A stretch of 64,000 nt of DNA, taken from Rotaria sp. Silwood1. Taxonomy: Eukaryota > Rotifera > Eurotatoria > Philodinida > Philodinidae. The DNA lies in the NCBI GenBank assembly GCA_905250075.1, contig CAJNOP010000013.1, forward strand, positions 2,338,188 through 2,402,187, in the 5' to 3' direction. The translations under genes were made by a program, and so were the position numbers. A model generated the notes under the pieces. It saw only the letters and a list, made by a program, of their open reading frames with translations. It did no database searches and was not told where the DNA came from. This document shows, in pieces, positions 11,701 through 49,570 of the stretch (positions are counted from its first letter, which is position 1; the number at the start of each line of letters is the position of its first letter).

Positions 11701-14603
11701 AATAATAACAAATGTATTCAATGTAATCCAATGTGTCGCACATGTACTGGTAAAAATAGATTTCTTGTTTGTGGTAAGAAAAAATATAAAAGTATTTGTT
11801 TTGTTTTGTTTTTAAGGTTCATCAGAAGATGATTGTAAATCATGTGCAGATGGATTTCGTTTTGATGAACAGCAAAAGCAATGTTTGAGTTTATGTCCAA
11901 ATGGAAATTTTTACAATAAAGATGATAATGTAAGTAACTAACAAAGCGAAGCAGTGCTGCATTTTTTTTTCTGATGCTCATCAAACGATTGCTTCGAAGT
12001 GAGAGTTTGTATTGAAATTGAGTCTCAGTTATTTTTGATATCTTCATAAAAAAAAATAAGAATCAAATAAACGGAGAAATAATATTGTTATATTAAATAT
12101 AGATAATTTCTAAAAGATTCGTAGACTATATGGTCATAATTGTAAGGGCTTTTAGTTGACATTTCTCTGCTTCTTGCTCCAGTCCGATCTCCTAGTAAGC
12201 CCCTATATCTGCATAGCTACATTGTTCGACACGTATCTGTAAAGTACGGTATGCAAACCTCGGTATCACCAGTCATCAAATGATTCAGAACAAATTACTA
12301 ACAGCTATTTGTCTCAGGTCATCCATTTGATAGTGTGCTGACTATTTTGTGACATAACTCTACTCTTACAGTTAGTTAATGTGTATGAGACGCTCAAGTA
12401 AGCCATTGTTGTAGAGAAGATATAGGTCTAATTGAAACTGCTTCTATGCAACATCTTACACCGGGAGCTAGCTGAAAGACAGGGTTATTCTTCTTTTCTT
12501 CTCGTTCTTTATTATGATATGAATGAGATGTCAGTACTTCGGAATTTTCCAGAAACATTTTTTTTCAAAGAATAAATAAAAAACAAATACAGGGGTCTCA
12601 TCTATCAAGCTAAAAGCAATGTAATGTAGCATAAAACGTAAAGTTATAGAGAAAATAGTTCTTTGTCTTTTTTTATTCAATGTTTTATGCTAATCATTTT
12701 TTTTTGGCAATTTTTATTTCTTTTTCAATGATTTCTGTTTTTTTTATTTCATATTCGTTCTTCTTCGTTTCTCCTCACTTTATATCTCTCCCTCTTATTC
12801 TATTTTACTTGTCTCATCGTTTGCATTTACAAAGTCTATCAAACTATAGTTATAAAAAAGTAAAATGTTAAAAAATTAAAGGCAGAAAGTCAAGCACAAG
12901 GAAGATGACAGATATTTATTAAGCATTAAAATTCGTTGATATTTTAACTATGAGAGACGAAAATTTCAGCTTTTGTAGAAAATACGTTAAGAAGTGCATA
13001 AAAAGTTGTTTTTTTTTCTCTATGTACAACTAATGGCAAAGGCCAGCGCTCTCAGGATCTGATCGATCAGTAACTAACATCGGAAGAATATATTATTCCT
13101 CCCCGTGTTCAAACTTTTTCTCGCTTCACCAATATATTATATTCACTATGATTAGTGAATATTGAATATCTAAACAAGATCTGATAACTGAATAGATTGG
13201 TATTACAGTCTATGTTTGTCGTCAGTCATAATGAATAAAATTGTTGATGAAAAACATTTCGTAGGACATTCGAAATTTTCTTAAATTATGAATATTATTC
13301 TCAGATATTTACTGAATAGACTGATGACATCTCGAGAATACTACGAAAGAAATAGTCAGATACGACTTTACTTCTGATATTTTTTATTGCGTACCTGTAA
13401 AACCTTACGAAAATGATAATCACATCAGCGATTAATTGCATTTGAATCGAGATGATATACTTCGTTGAAATCCTTAACTTATTGTTGCTCATATAGTGCA
13501 TTTTTTACGGTATTCTTTTAGTTAATACCTTGACTCCTTTCAGAAACACAAGGACAACTCATTTTCAAATTTTGGCTTAAAACTTTCATAGCGACTGAGC
13601 TCATTGCGAATATTTTATTGTGAAGGTTTCTTAGATAATTTCGTTATTACTATCCTAAAAAATAACTATGATAAAAGCTTGTCTTTTGATTCTCTCATAC
13701 ACATCAACAAATTTAGTGTTCTGATTGCAGAAAAAGAGCAAATCAAAAGATGTAAAACTTCCACAATGACCTGTCCTCGTTAATATCTGTTTCTGTGCTA
13801 GATTTCAAATAGAAATTCGAAACGAAATTTTCTAATGTTCCTGAGAAGAACCTAAACTCTTTTCAGGAAATTCATAGTTCATTTGGATGTACATAATACA
13901 CATAGTTCGAACTCCTAAGCTATTAATTTTCTCGTAAGATATACATTTTATTGACAACCATCAAAGCATGATTTCATATTTAGCATAGAATATTAATCAT
14001 AATTATATGAAAAGACTTTCGTCAAAGCTCTTATAATTTACTAAATATAAATTTAAAAAAAAAAGGAATAAAAATTTTCTTTATTAAAGATATGCAAATT
14101 ATGTACAGACAATTGCCTTGAATGTTTACATCCTGGTTCGTATTGTCGTCAATGTTCTTATCCAATGTCACTTGATATTTCTACTCATAAATGTTTATCT
14201 TGTTGTACATCAAATATTACCACTGATGATTGTTGTCAATGTCCATTAATATGGGATGGTAAGAAATAGAAGATTTCATTCATTTTTCTTTTTAAATTTC
14301 TTTTTTAAAGGTTTCTGTCTTCATCCACTTGTATCTCCGCCGACTTCTTCAAGTTGGTGGTATAAATCCCCAATAGATCAAATTCGTGATAAATTTTCTA
14401 AATTAGATGGTTCTCATCAAACCATTGTTTTGATTATATTAATTCTTATTTTAATACTTTGGAGTATTTGTTTTATAATGTTTATTATACGACAATTTAA
14501 TATTTTGTGTTTTTCTTCAAAATCAACGATAAATCAACATGTTAATGTTGAATATGTTGTATTAGAAAATCTCGATGATGATCAAATAAGTAATAGACAA
14601 TAA
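2787..14603 (+). CDS. FURIN: Furin/PC5-type proprotein convertase, type I membrane protein
   Basis: Serine endoprotease that would cleave precursor proteins after basic motifs in the secretory pathway. 22 exons join in frame to 1207 aa: 2787-2951, 3006-3122, 3183-3272, 3330-3470, 3532-3608, 3675-3857, 3921-3999, 5842-5943, 6363-6476, 6540-6640, 6700-6806, 6864-7171, 7225-7348, 7975-8063, 8824-8921, 8995-9185, 9245-9413, 9475-10074, 11556-11749, 11817-11929, 14090-14258, 14311-14603. Domain order: a hydrophobic signal peptide (1-20); a prodomain ending in the autocleavage motif RQKR (106-109); an S8 catalytic domain with Asp157 (FLDDG), His198 (KHGTRC), oxyanion Asn299 (ASGNGG) and Ser373 (GTSAAAP); a P domain (about 440-590); a long furin-type Cys-rich region (about 600-1110); one membrane helix (about 1148-1170); and a 37-aa tail with YVVL followed by an acidic DDD. 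The oxyanion Asn argues against PC2. The many Cys-rich repeats plus a membrane anchor resemble PC5B or insect Fur2 more than vertebrate furin. Six introns are large (0.4-2.2 kb). Confidence 0.95.
4365..4877. repeat. Inverted-repeat element in furin intron 7
   Basis: Arm 4365-4431 is an imperfect reverse complement of arm 4818-4877. Matching pieces include AAATCAAATCTG at the outer left end against CAGATTTGATTT at the outer right end, and TTGGTTCTATTCGCA against TGCGAATAGAACCAA. A 390-bp centre has no ORF. The element lies within the 1.84-kb intron 4000-5841 and probably accounts for part of its size. It does not look like the six-copy foldback family described elsewhere in this window. Confidence 0.6.
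10262..11000 (-). pseudogene. Decayed Tc1/mariner (DD37E-type) transposase in furin intron 18
   Basis: On the minus strand the open stretch 10779-10441 encodes 112 aa with a typical DDE transposase C-terminal half: a WLDLSRAHY block (second catalytic Asp), [11 protein letters not shown], then [17 protein letters not shown] with the third acidic residue as Glu. Exactly 37 residues lie between that Asp and Glu, the DD37E spacing. Further upstream on the same strand (about 10990-10800) another frame shows VMKEEKYF where active relatives have a DDE-YF motif, so the first catalytic Asp is gone. Stops and frame changes separate the pieces, and a tail reading METIRKKR ends at about 10262. It is a dead copy lying antisense to the host gene inside the intron 10075-11555. 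Confidence 0.75.
13550..13925. mobile_element. Foldback family 1, degraded copy in furin intron 20
   Basis: Shares the family's inner-arm signature (a TTCAAATTTTGGCTTAAAACTTT-like segment at the left) and its terminal signature (TACATAATACACATAGTTCGAACT at the right, about 13891-13915). The right inner-arm sequence GAAATTCGAAAC is also recognisable. It is the most diverged of the six copies in this window. It lies in the 2.16-kb intron 11930-14089. No coding sequence is visible. Confidence 0.45.
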
Positions 14604-15107
14604 TTTTGTCAACTATGGTTATTTCAACAAATTAAACAAACTTGAATTTCTTTTTTTTTTTTTTATTCTCGTTAATTAAAAATTTATTGTGTTGGTTATT
14701 TTTATGTGTCTCAACAGTGATGTTGTTTTATTTAATTTTAATTTATTTTTTCTCCTGTGAACAATGTCTTTCATTTAAATAAAACGAAAAAAAAGCAGTA
14801 AAATGATTGTAAAAATCAAAGAACAAAAAACTAAACGAAAAAAATTTGCTTTTTTTTTTTGATTAATCGATTTATGTAATTATTTTTCTTTTTCTATTAG
14901 TTATTTATTTCTATATTGATTTGAAGCGTGTATAATCTTTTATTTTTTTTTTTTCATCGATAAAAAAAACCTCTATTGCTTTTAATTCACCAATCATAAA
15001 TAAATAAAGATGACACTTGTTGTTTTACTTCGAGTTCTTTGTTTTAATCAGTAAATGTATAGATTAAACTTGGAAAATTTGTTTTTCTTTTTGGATTCGA
15101 TATACAA
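14604..15107 (+). other. 3'UTR of the furin gene and short intergenic spacer
   Basis: The 504-bp gap between two + strand genes is T-rich with long T and A runs. Candidate polyadenylation signals AATAAA occur at 14778-14783 and 15003-15008. No ORF or RNA gene is visible. The promoter of the next gene must lie here or in the furin 3' region. Confidence 0.6.
14778..14783 (+). terminator. Candidate polyadenylation signal for the furin-type gene
   Basis: Canonical AATAAA, 175 nt after the stop codon TAA at 14601-14603. Confidence 0.5.
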
Positions 15108-17170
15108 ATGAATAATTCAATTGATCGTCAAAGTATTCTTGATAATTTAACAGCCATTGAAACAACAGCTAAATTACTTGTTAATGCATTTGTAAAGAAA
15201 AATAATGATACAGAGTTATCTTTAAATGGAATACATCGAGAAGAATTAGTTACTCAAACAACAACATTCTTAGCACAAGCACAAAAATTAATTCTTAATC
15301 TTTCCAATACATTCAATTTATCAACAGATGGTTTTTTTCAAAGTAAAAAATATTCGACAATTGAACAAAAAAAAAAAAATCTTAAATTTATAACATCTGT
15401 TTCGTTTATTGTAGAATCATCTAAAGAAAATTTAACAGAATCAAGTGAACAACTCATATCAACGTCATTGATAGCGGATGCATCACAAAATAATGAAGAT
15501 GACAAGTAAAATGAAAATAGTTTCTAATTAACTCCATATAAAACTTTAATTAAATTGACTACAATAAATTTTTTTCTGTATCCAATTCCTGTTTGATTTT
15601 GAAGAGATAATAATAGTGCAAGTCGATCTCATTGACATGACTACGATTTCTGTTTTATAAATAACTCGATCATGAGTATATTGGTCTATTCTGATTTTGT
15701 ATGTAACCCAATATAATAAGAAGTAATAGAAGATTTGATCATATGTAGATTGAAAACATTCCATTGAATTTCTCATTTTGAGTATTTTTGTTTTTGTTAG
15801 ACAAATCATCTTTATGATATCTCTTCATGTAAAAGCAGTTTAGAATACATTAGCTCAATGCATAGTTAAATTGAGAATATACATTTGAAAAAATTTCTTA
15901 AACACATTAAATTGACTATGCATTTTTATGTTTTTTTAAACTCGAATTTGATTTCGAAAACTTCATATAATTTTCTATTGTCTATATTTTTTTTTCTTTA
16001 GAACTGATTCGAACAGTTCACCATCTAAAAAAATTTATTCATTATCATCAATTACATTAGATGACATTATTCAAAATCGATTAACACCAAAACAACTTCT
16101 ACCTAATTATCCTCTTCTTCATGATTCAATTCAACCAAATCTTATTTCACTTATTCGTAGTCTTCGTTCAATAGAAAATTTAGATAATCTTATGCTTAAA
16201 GCTTATTCAAAAATCTTCAATCAAGAAGAACGAATTTGTTGTAATTATGATGGAATTAATGGAAAATTACCATATCCTCGAAATAAACGTCTTTTACTTG
16301 ATTTCATTATTAAACTTATACTTAATGAACGTAATAAAAATCTTGATGATAATGAACAACATCATTTATATACACAATGTGAAAAACATTTTTCAACAGA
16401 TACATCATTAACAAAATATCGTGGAATAAATATTGATCATATGAATAAAAATAATCGTTCAAATGATGAAAAACAATTTATTTGTTCACTTTTTCGTCTT
16501 ATTATACCAAAAGATGATATTAAACGTATTGTTTCAGCTAAACAAGATTTATCATCAGAATGGAATGATAATGAAATATGTATTTATTATGCACGTCCAA
16601 TTCATTTATTATGGATAAAACAAAAATGGCTTGAACGGTATCCATCAAATAAAAAAAATGAATTAGAAAAATGGTCTCAATGTATTGATTGGGCTATTGA
16701 TTCTTTTCTAGATACCACAAAAGTATGTTTGAATAATGAAAAAGAATATTTTAAATTAATTATTTTTCTGTTTTATAAAGACTTGTCCATCGAAACGAAA
16801 AACAAAAGATATATCAACGAATCATAAACGAACAAAAACTTCATTAACATTTGAAGAAAAATGTAAACAACTCGATCGAACTAAATATAATATATTAGAA
16901 TATGCTACTCAATTTCTTCATCTTATATCAGATGAAAATAATAAAAATTTACCGACACTTAAACAATTACAATTACTTGAACATGATGTATTTCATTTTT
17001 ATTGGATATCAAATCAACAAAAAACATGGTCTGATATAATAGATATTGTTAGTCAAGTTTTTTTAAATGAATTAAAAGATAATTTTCGTCATTTTTATTC
17101 ACAACAACTATTGAAAATCAATGAAAATAATCAAAATGAAATTGAACGATTATTACAAATAAAATTATGA
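15108..17170 (+). CDS. Unknown protein with a possible BEN-like segment
   Basis: Four exons join in frame to 474 aa: 15108-15330, 15415-15505, 16002-16722, 16781-17170. I do not recognise the family with confidence. The first 110 residues are polar and probably helical. Around residues 165-205 the pattern of FNQEERICCNYDGINGK followed by PYPRNKRLL recalls the start of BEN domains (an F..EE..N..G..GK..L pattern), and a later WSQCIDWAIDSF block could be its end; this is a weak inference. A basic patch with PSKRKTK and KRTK after residue 345 looks like a nuclear localisation signal, and the C-terminus is helical. There is no signal peptide or membrane segment. Intron 1 (15331-15414) is 84 nt with no in-frame stop, so a retained form would add 28 residues. 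Consistent codon use and clean splice frames indicate a real gene. Confidence 0.8.
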
Positions 17171-19023
17171 GATTGTAAAATATATTTTGATGATATTAAA
17201 CTGTAAAAATGTATATGTGCTTGTTCATATAAATCGACATATGTCTTATATTGGATTCTGTATTTTTTTTTTGTTGAAATAAAATACTTCGACGAACATG
17301 AAATGTTTCTTAAAATATATTCGAAATACATTTTTATCAATATTTAATTATGATTATAATAAGTTTGGTTACAACGTTAAAACACATATTACTCTTTTGG
17401 TAAAAATGCTTTTGCAATCGAAACGTACGTCTTAAGATCTGCATAAAGCAATCTTTTTAAATGGTTTTTTTTTAACAAGTACTAAGAAATAAATTTTTAC
17501 AAGAAAATATGAACAATTTCTATAGCTTAGTTTATAACTACAGTAGATTCAAGAGAAAATAAATAGCCCTAATATTAAATTATAGAATGAGCAGTTCCTT
17601 AAAAAACCGTGTATTACTCAATCTTGCATAATTTTTTTATTGAAAAGCTCATAGAAATCTATATTGTTGACAATATAGTTTTATCTCATTTTCTATAGGT
17701 TTCGACTATATGATACAAAGTCGTGAAATGAACAAATTTGTAGACATTTATTTGAATTATAGCCCGAATGTGAAAGTTAAAACCCATTCAGAGTTTTCTC
17801 GAGTGCAGAACATCATCTAAAAAGTAGATTTTCATTTGTAAAAAGTCATTATTTTAGCACTCAAAAATGTCTATAGAGTCTGAAGAAAGAGTCTAGACAT
17901 CATCTGAAAAAATAAATAGAAAAACATAACATCATGCAGATTTTGTAAACATGTTCTAATTCGAAAAAAGTGTTCCAGAACTAAATAATAAGTGTCTTAA
18001 TATTTTGCTAAGACATATTGTATAGAGATTATTCATTATCTTAGAAAATATTTCATAATATACATGTGGTTTAAGATGCTCATATGAAAGACAAAGAATA
18101 AAGTTCATTCTGTATTATGATAGATTTTTTTTAGTTAATATTATTCCTTTCTTCAAACTCGCTATAATAAATCTGTTTGAAACAAAAACTATTTATAGGA
18201 ATATCTGCACAGAATACAAGTAACAGTAAGTTACAGTTAAACTAAATACTTGAAAACAACTAGAATCGGGTAACAGATACAAAATCTCAGAAAGAGGTCA
18301 GAAGAAGTAAAAATGTCAGAATTTTTTTGCTATATCGAAAGATCTAGCATCCTTGCAGCGGTGCCAAATGACCGTATATGACAAAGGCACGATAAAAATA
18401 TAGGTAGGAGTACCAGTCAACATGGGTTATAAACAAGGCATTCTACTTTTTATGAATGCAACAGACTTTTTAGTGTTAAATGTTTTAGAAAATTGCCAAT
18501 AACGTTATCAAAACTTTCGTTCAAATCGAAATATACGTTTCAGTCTTCTTTTTTTGGTGAAACTTTTTTTTAAGTTGAAATGAATAATACCAATCAAATG
18601 CATTAAAACCATTAGCTTATTCTTAATTCACCGCACGCTTATTAAATTACATTAGTAATGCACTAGTACACATGAATCTAGTAATCTATCTAATCGAACA
18701 AAAAGAATTGACTTCATGTTATGGAAAATAAAAAACTAAGAAAAGCTTTTAATAATATCTTAACCGATATATTGCGCTATCTACCGAATAGTATCAACAT
18801 CAGTATAAAGATCCATTGATAGTGTTCGATTGGTCCCTCTCGCTACTAGACAGCTAGATAGCTGTAAAGAAGAAAAAAGCTTAGATATTAATTCATCTTA
18901 CGAAATAAAATATATTCATCAGTGCAAAAAACTAAACATTTTTATAGACACATCAATAAATCTATATACAAAGAATTGCACGAATGTTTTTTTTTCTCTT
19001 CATCTAGATGTTTTAAAAATAGA
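17171..19023. other. Intergenic region between the unknown gene and SMG1
   Basis: 1.85 kb of AT-rich sequence. An AATAAA at 17278-17283, 108 nt after the stop of the preceding gene, is its likely polyadenylation signal. No intact ORF, tRNA or recognisable element is visible. In-frame ATGs upstream of the SMG1 start exist (for example 18922), but the translation between them and 19024 looks non-coding. Confidence 0.5.
17278..17283 (+). terminator. Candidate polyadenylation signal for the 474-aa gene
   Basis: Canonical AATAAA 108 nt downstream of the TGA at 17168-17170. Confidence 0.55.
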
Positions 19024-46140
<27,117 letters not shown>

Positions 46141-46426
46141 GAAGATACATCACAATAATTATGGTTCCGTTCAAAGAATACAAAAATCGTTAAATGAATC
46201 AAGAAAGACGCATTCTATGGTAAAAATCATTTTGTTAAGAACTAAGTATTTTAAATAGAAACAGGTTTATGTGACATCGTATGATGATTTGTTTTTCTCC
46301 TTGGTTCTTATCATCAATCAGTTTTATTTTCTTTTTCTGTGATCGAAGTGTCAAAGTTCGAATGGGTATTTTTCTTTTTGTTTTTGAATTCATCGAATAT
46401 TTGTCACTGTTATACGAAAAAAAACA

Positions 46427-46432
46427 AATAAA
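46427..46432 (+). terminator. Candidate polyadenylation signal for SMG1
   Basis: AATAAA 287 nt after the SMG1 stop codon at 46138-46140. Confidence 0.4.
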
Positions 46433-46519
46433 CTAGAACTATTCCTTGAAAACGATTTTCATTAAAATGAAATCGTCAAAAAGTTACTCAAAGTCAATGA
46501 ATGATGTAATGATAAATAA

Positions 46520-46760
46520 AAGAAGGTGAGATGACAGACTAGAGGAGTAGCTTACTGCCACTCTCGGTAATGATGTTTATTCGCTATTTTACATCTCCAG
46601 AATGTGTCTACTTCATACAGAACACACGCTTATATATGATAGAGAAACAGAGAGAGAGGGACAACATAGGAAGAACAATAGAGAGAAGAAGAGGAAAGAG
46701 AAAACAATAAGAGCAGCGAGCCGTGACGTATATATCGGCACAGATTGTATAACAATACCA
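46520..46760 (-). mobile_element. Possible solo LTR of a retrotransposon
   Basis: Read on the minus strand the segment begins TGTTATACAATC, has a TATATAAGCGTGTGTTC element that looks like a core promoter, and about 90 nt later GCGAATAAACATC, a polyadenylation signal. It ends near GTCTGTCA. This TG...TATA...AATAAA...CA order is LTR-like, and base composition differs from the surroundings. No target-site duplication was found, and no second copy, gag or pol is present. Boundaries are approximate, and the segment could instead be ordinary non-coding DNA. Confidence 0.3.
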
Positions 46761-46942
46761 ATCAAGAAAGTAATTCAATGATGCCTGTTTCAAATGAAGC
46801 TTTTAAAGGACATAAGTATTAAATATGATGAGAGTGTATCTCAATGCCATAAACGAGAAGATTTTAACATAATCTTTTACACTGTATAAGTCATGCTGTG
46901 TAATAAAATAAAAACTAGAATGACGAAATCTCGCGATTCATA

Positions 46943-47175
46943 AGGGTGAGGTGGGTAGGTATGGGTGTGGGTAAGTATAGGTGTGGGATGTGGGTATAGG
47001 TGTGGGTGGGAGTGGGGGTGGGAGTGGGGGTGTAGGTATGGGTGTGGGTGCGAGTGTTCTTTGCATCTTACACCCACACGCACACCCCACACCCACCTAT
47101 ACTCCACACCTACCCACACCCACGCCCACCCACCCACCCAAGCCCATACCCCACACCCCCTGCCCACTCACACCC
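46943..47175. repeat. Head-to-head interstitial telomere-like array (TGTGGG then CCCACA)
   Basis: From about 46943 to 47056 the + strand is degenerate GGGTGTGGGTAGGTATGGG-type repeat. After a short non-repetitive spacer (about 47057-47069) it switches to the complementary CACCCACACGCACACCCCAC type up to about 47175. The core unit TGTGGG is the telomeric repeat reported for bdelloid rotifers. The order G-rich then C-rich on one strand is what an end-to-end chromosome fusion, or a palindrome of terminal repeat, would leave. The units are irregular (GGTATGGG, GGGAGTGGGGG), so the array is old or was never maintained by a telomere enzyme. Confidence 0.75.
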
Positions 47176-47386
47176 TTCTGTGTTAAATCTCATGTGATTA
47201 TGTGTTTCATACTTACTATTATGGGCTCCAAAATATTCATACACTGAAAATGATATGGAATTCCTTCGATGATTGTATCTATAGTGTCTGTATTTGCGTT
47301 TCAAGCATTTCCACAAACCTCAGAACGAGTGATACCTATCAGACAAATTACTAATTGAAATAATATTCACTCGTAGTTGATTAGTC

Positions 47387-47632
47387 GAAAGACGGCAGCT
47401 TTATCAAATCAACACTGTTGTCTTGTTCGAGCAACTGAATTTGTGATCGTTTTTGCAGAACGATTGCCGATTCATTTTCAACTTCTTAGTCTGTCAGTTT
47501 ATAATCATTGGAAGGAAAATTTATATCAATGACGATTATTATAAACATGATCTTATTGAAACAAGTACAGTTGTCTTGAAATTGGATGAGAACTCCTGTC
47601 AAGTTGAATGGCATTTTGTCATTCATCAGTGA
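47387..47632 (+). pseudogene. Possible frameshifted relic of an unknown coding sequence
   Basis: Two adjacent open segments in different frames read like protein. The first (about 47387-47531) gives AALSNQHCC, ATEFVIVFAERLPIHFQLL and SVYNHWKENLYQ before a stop. The second (about 47526-47632) gives INDDYYKHDLIETS, VVLKLDENSC and QVEWHFVIHQ before a stop. A one-base shift would connect them. I recognise no family and it may be chance. Confidence 0.25.
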
Positions 47633-48445
47633 ATAGAATCAACAAAAGAACTCTCAATAAATGAATGATCATTTGAACGTAGACATTCTTCATTAATGTA
47701 TGATGTCTCGCTCAATGTAACAAAAATCAGACAATTTATTTTCTTAGAAAGTTAAATCAAAGTTTCGGAAATTAAAATGAATAAAATATCTTTTTCAGTG
47801 TGAGTGTGGATGATGAAAGCGACACCTGTATGGGTACCCATCCTTCGTCTTTTCTGCAGTCGTAAAAGTTTACGTGCAGTGTGCTATAATAATCAAGTAT
47901 TGACAAAAAACCTTATAACTAATTTAAATTGCGTTTTTATGGATGGTGAATCGTGAACATAGTAATTTAAGTTGATATTTATAACTATCATATGAAGATA
48001 TACAAATATCTAGTAAGTTTTAATGGCAATGATTGAAAACGAACCTGACATAAACAGAATGATTGCAAAATCTCTATTTTTTTCATACCCATCCAAGCTG
48101 AAGAAAATCAAGTCGGTGGATGTGCTAACTGTTCGATATTTTCAAGTGTTCTGCTTCTATTACAAAATGTGCATATGAAATACTATTATTTTAATTCAAG
48201 GAAGCGGAAAATAATTAAAGAATAAAAAACTATTGTCACAAGAGAGTAAAGACAACATTTGTGAGATTGAAAAATGTTTCATTTCGATCATTATGCTAAG
48301 GAATAGTTAATACTTTTTAAATTAAAAATTTCTTTCTGCCTTTGAAATAGGCCATTTTTTACAAACAATATTCATCATACAAGAGACGTTGTAAATATGT
48401 GCTTATCCATATCATCGATTTCTCATATATTTTTTCAATTTTTAC

Positions 48446-48727
48446 TCATTTACATTCACTTAAATGTTGAACGAATATACAACAAGAATAGAAAAATTCT
48501 GGAGTAATTGTACAACATTCTAAACAATCTACAAAGAACCGACCACAATTATTAGAGTCATTTCTTTCGACACAAGTTGCAGTTGTTTTAGTATCATTTT
48601 GATAAATTATTGATTGAGTAGGAGCATCAGACAAAATGCCAAATGAGTCAGTGGATGAATCAGTAGGCTGCACTGTTGAATGAGATTGTGATGATATGAG
48701 ATGTATATTAAATTTGTCTGAACTCAT
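48446..48727 (-). CDS. Small Cys-rich protein of unknown function (single exon)
   Basis: Uninterrupted 93-codon frame on the minus strand, in an otherwise gene-poor interval. The first half is polar and Ser/Thr/Gln-rich. The second half carries Cys residues in the pattern CVER....CGRFFVDCLECC and then FYSCCIFVQHLSEC. Codon use resembles the real genes here. The CC...CC pattern faintly recalls the C-terminal Cys-rich domain of MyoD-family-inhibitor (I-mfa) proteins, but too few positions match to assign it. There is no signal peptide. It could be a genuine small gene, the last exon of a longer one, or a relic. Confidence 0.4.
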   Translation of the reverse strand: MSSDKFNIHLISSQSHSTVQPTDSSTDSFGILSDAPTQSIIYQNDTKTTATCVERNDSNNCGRFFVDCLECCTITPEFFYSCCIFVQHLSECK

Positions 48728-49326
48728 TTTCGATTGCTGCTATGAAAATTGTGTATATCCTGTCGATTCTCGTGTTACATGTATGTGTATGATGTTATAT
48801 GACGTTTCTTTATTTATTTATATTTATTCAGAAGTAACAAAGGTGAATGTGAAAAAATGACCTCAACTCAAACAAATATGATGTATTTATGCACATCGGC
48901 GAAATTCAGTACATAACGTATCATTAGATTTTTCATTTGTCCATCATGTGCATACATTTTTATCGGTTTTTTTATAAAAAATTTGATCCTTTTGATCGAG
49001 AAAGACTCATGTAAAAATGAATATTGAATTAGTATCTTCATGATAAAATAAGAAAATATTCTTCAAAACTTAATTTAATTTATCTGTATGAGAAAGTTGA
49101 ATTTTGTGACGGACGCGATGCGACAAAGCCTTCCATTTGAGCTCATAGTTTGCTGATTGGCAGAGGTTGTAGTACAGATCAAAGTCCTAATAGGATTCGT
49201 GCCATTACCAATTTATTTTTGAAAAACAAGCGCAACAAGTTTCCCTAAAAATAACTTCGCTGTATTTTGTGTAAACGTTGTTTTTTTTACAGATCTCCAT
49301 ATAGAAATATTTTCATAAATTCAGAG

Positions 49327-49570
49327 TTGGGTGTGGGTGTGGGTGTGGGTGGGTGGGGGTGGGTGTGGGAGTGTGGGTGTGGGTGTGGGTGTGTGGGTGT
49401 GGGTAAGGTGTGGGGGTGGGTGTGAGCGTAGGTGTGGGTGTGGGTGTGGGGTGTGGGTGTGATGTGGGTGTGGATATGCGTATTGTGAAGAAAGCATACT
49501 CATCTACCCATCCACACCCCACATGCACTCACACCCACACCACACCCACACCCACCCACACATCCACACC
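49327..49570. repeat. Second head-to-head telomere-like array (TGTGGG then CCCACA)
   Basis: About 49327-49476 is TGTGGG-type repeat with long regular stretches (GGGTGTGGGTGTGGGTG). A 29-nt spacer (49477-49505) follows, then about 49506-49570 is CCACACC/CCCACA-type repeat. The orientation is the same as in the array at 46943-47175. It directly abuts the long hairpin element that starts near 49571. ORFs predicted across it on both strands are simple-repeat artefacts (His/Pro/Thr or Gly/Val/Trp). Confidence 0.8.

Noticed and set aside
46877..47316. Overlapping ORFs of 68-96 aa on both strands over the TGTGGG array
   Set aside because: They translate simple repeat into Gly/Val/Trp or His/Pro/Thr strings; no gene.
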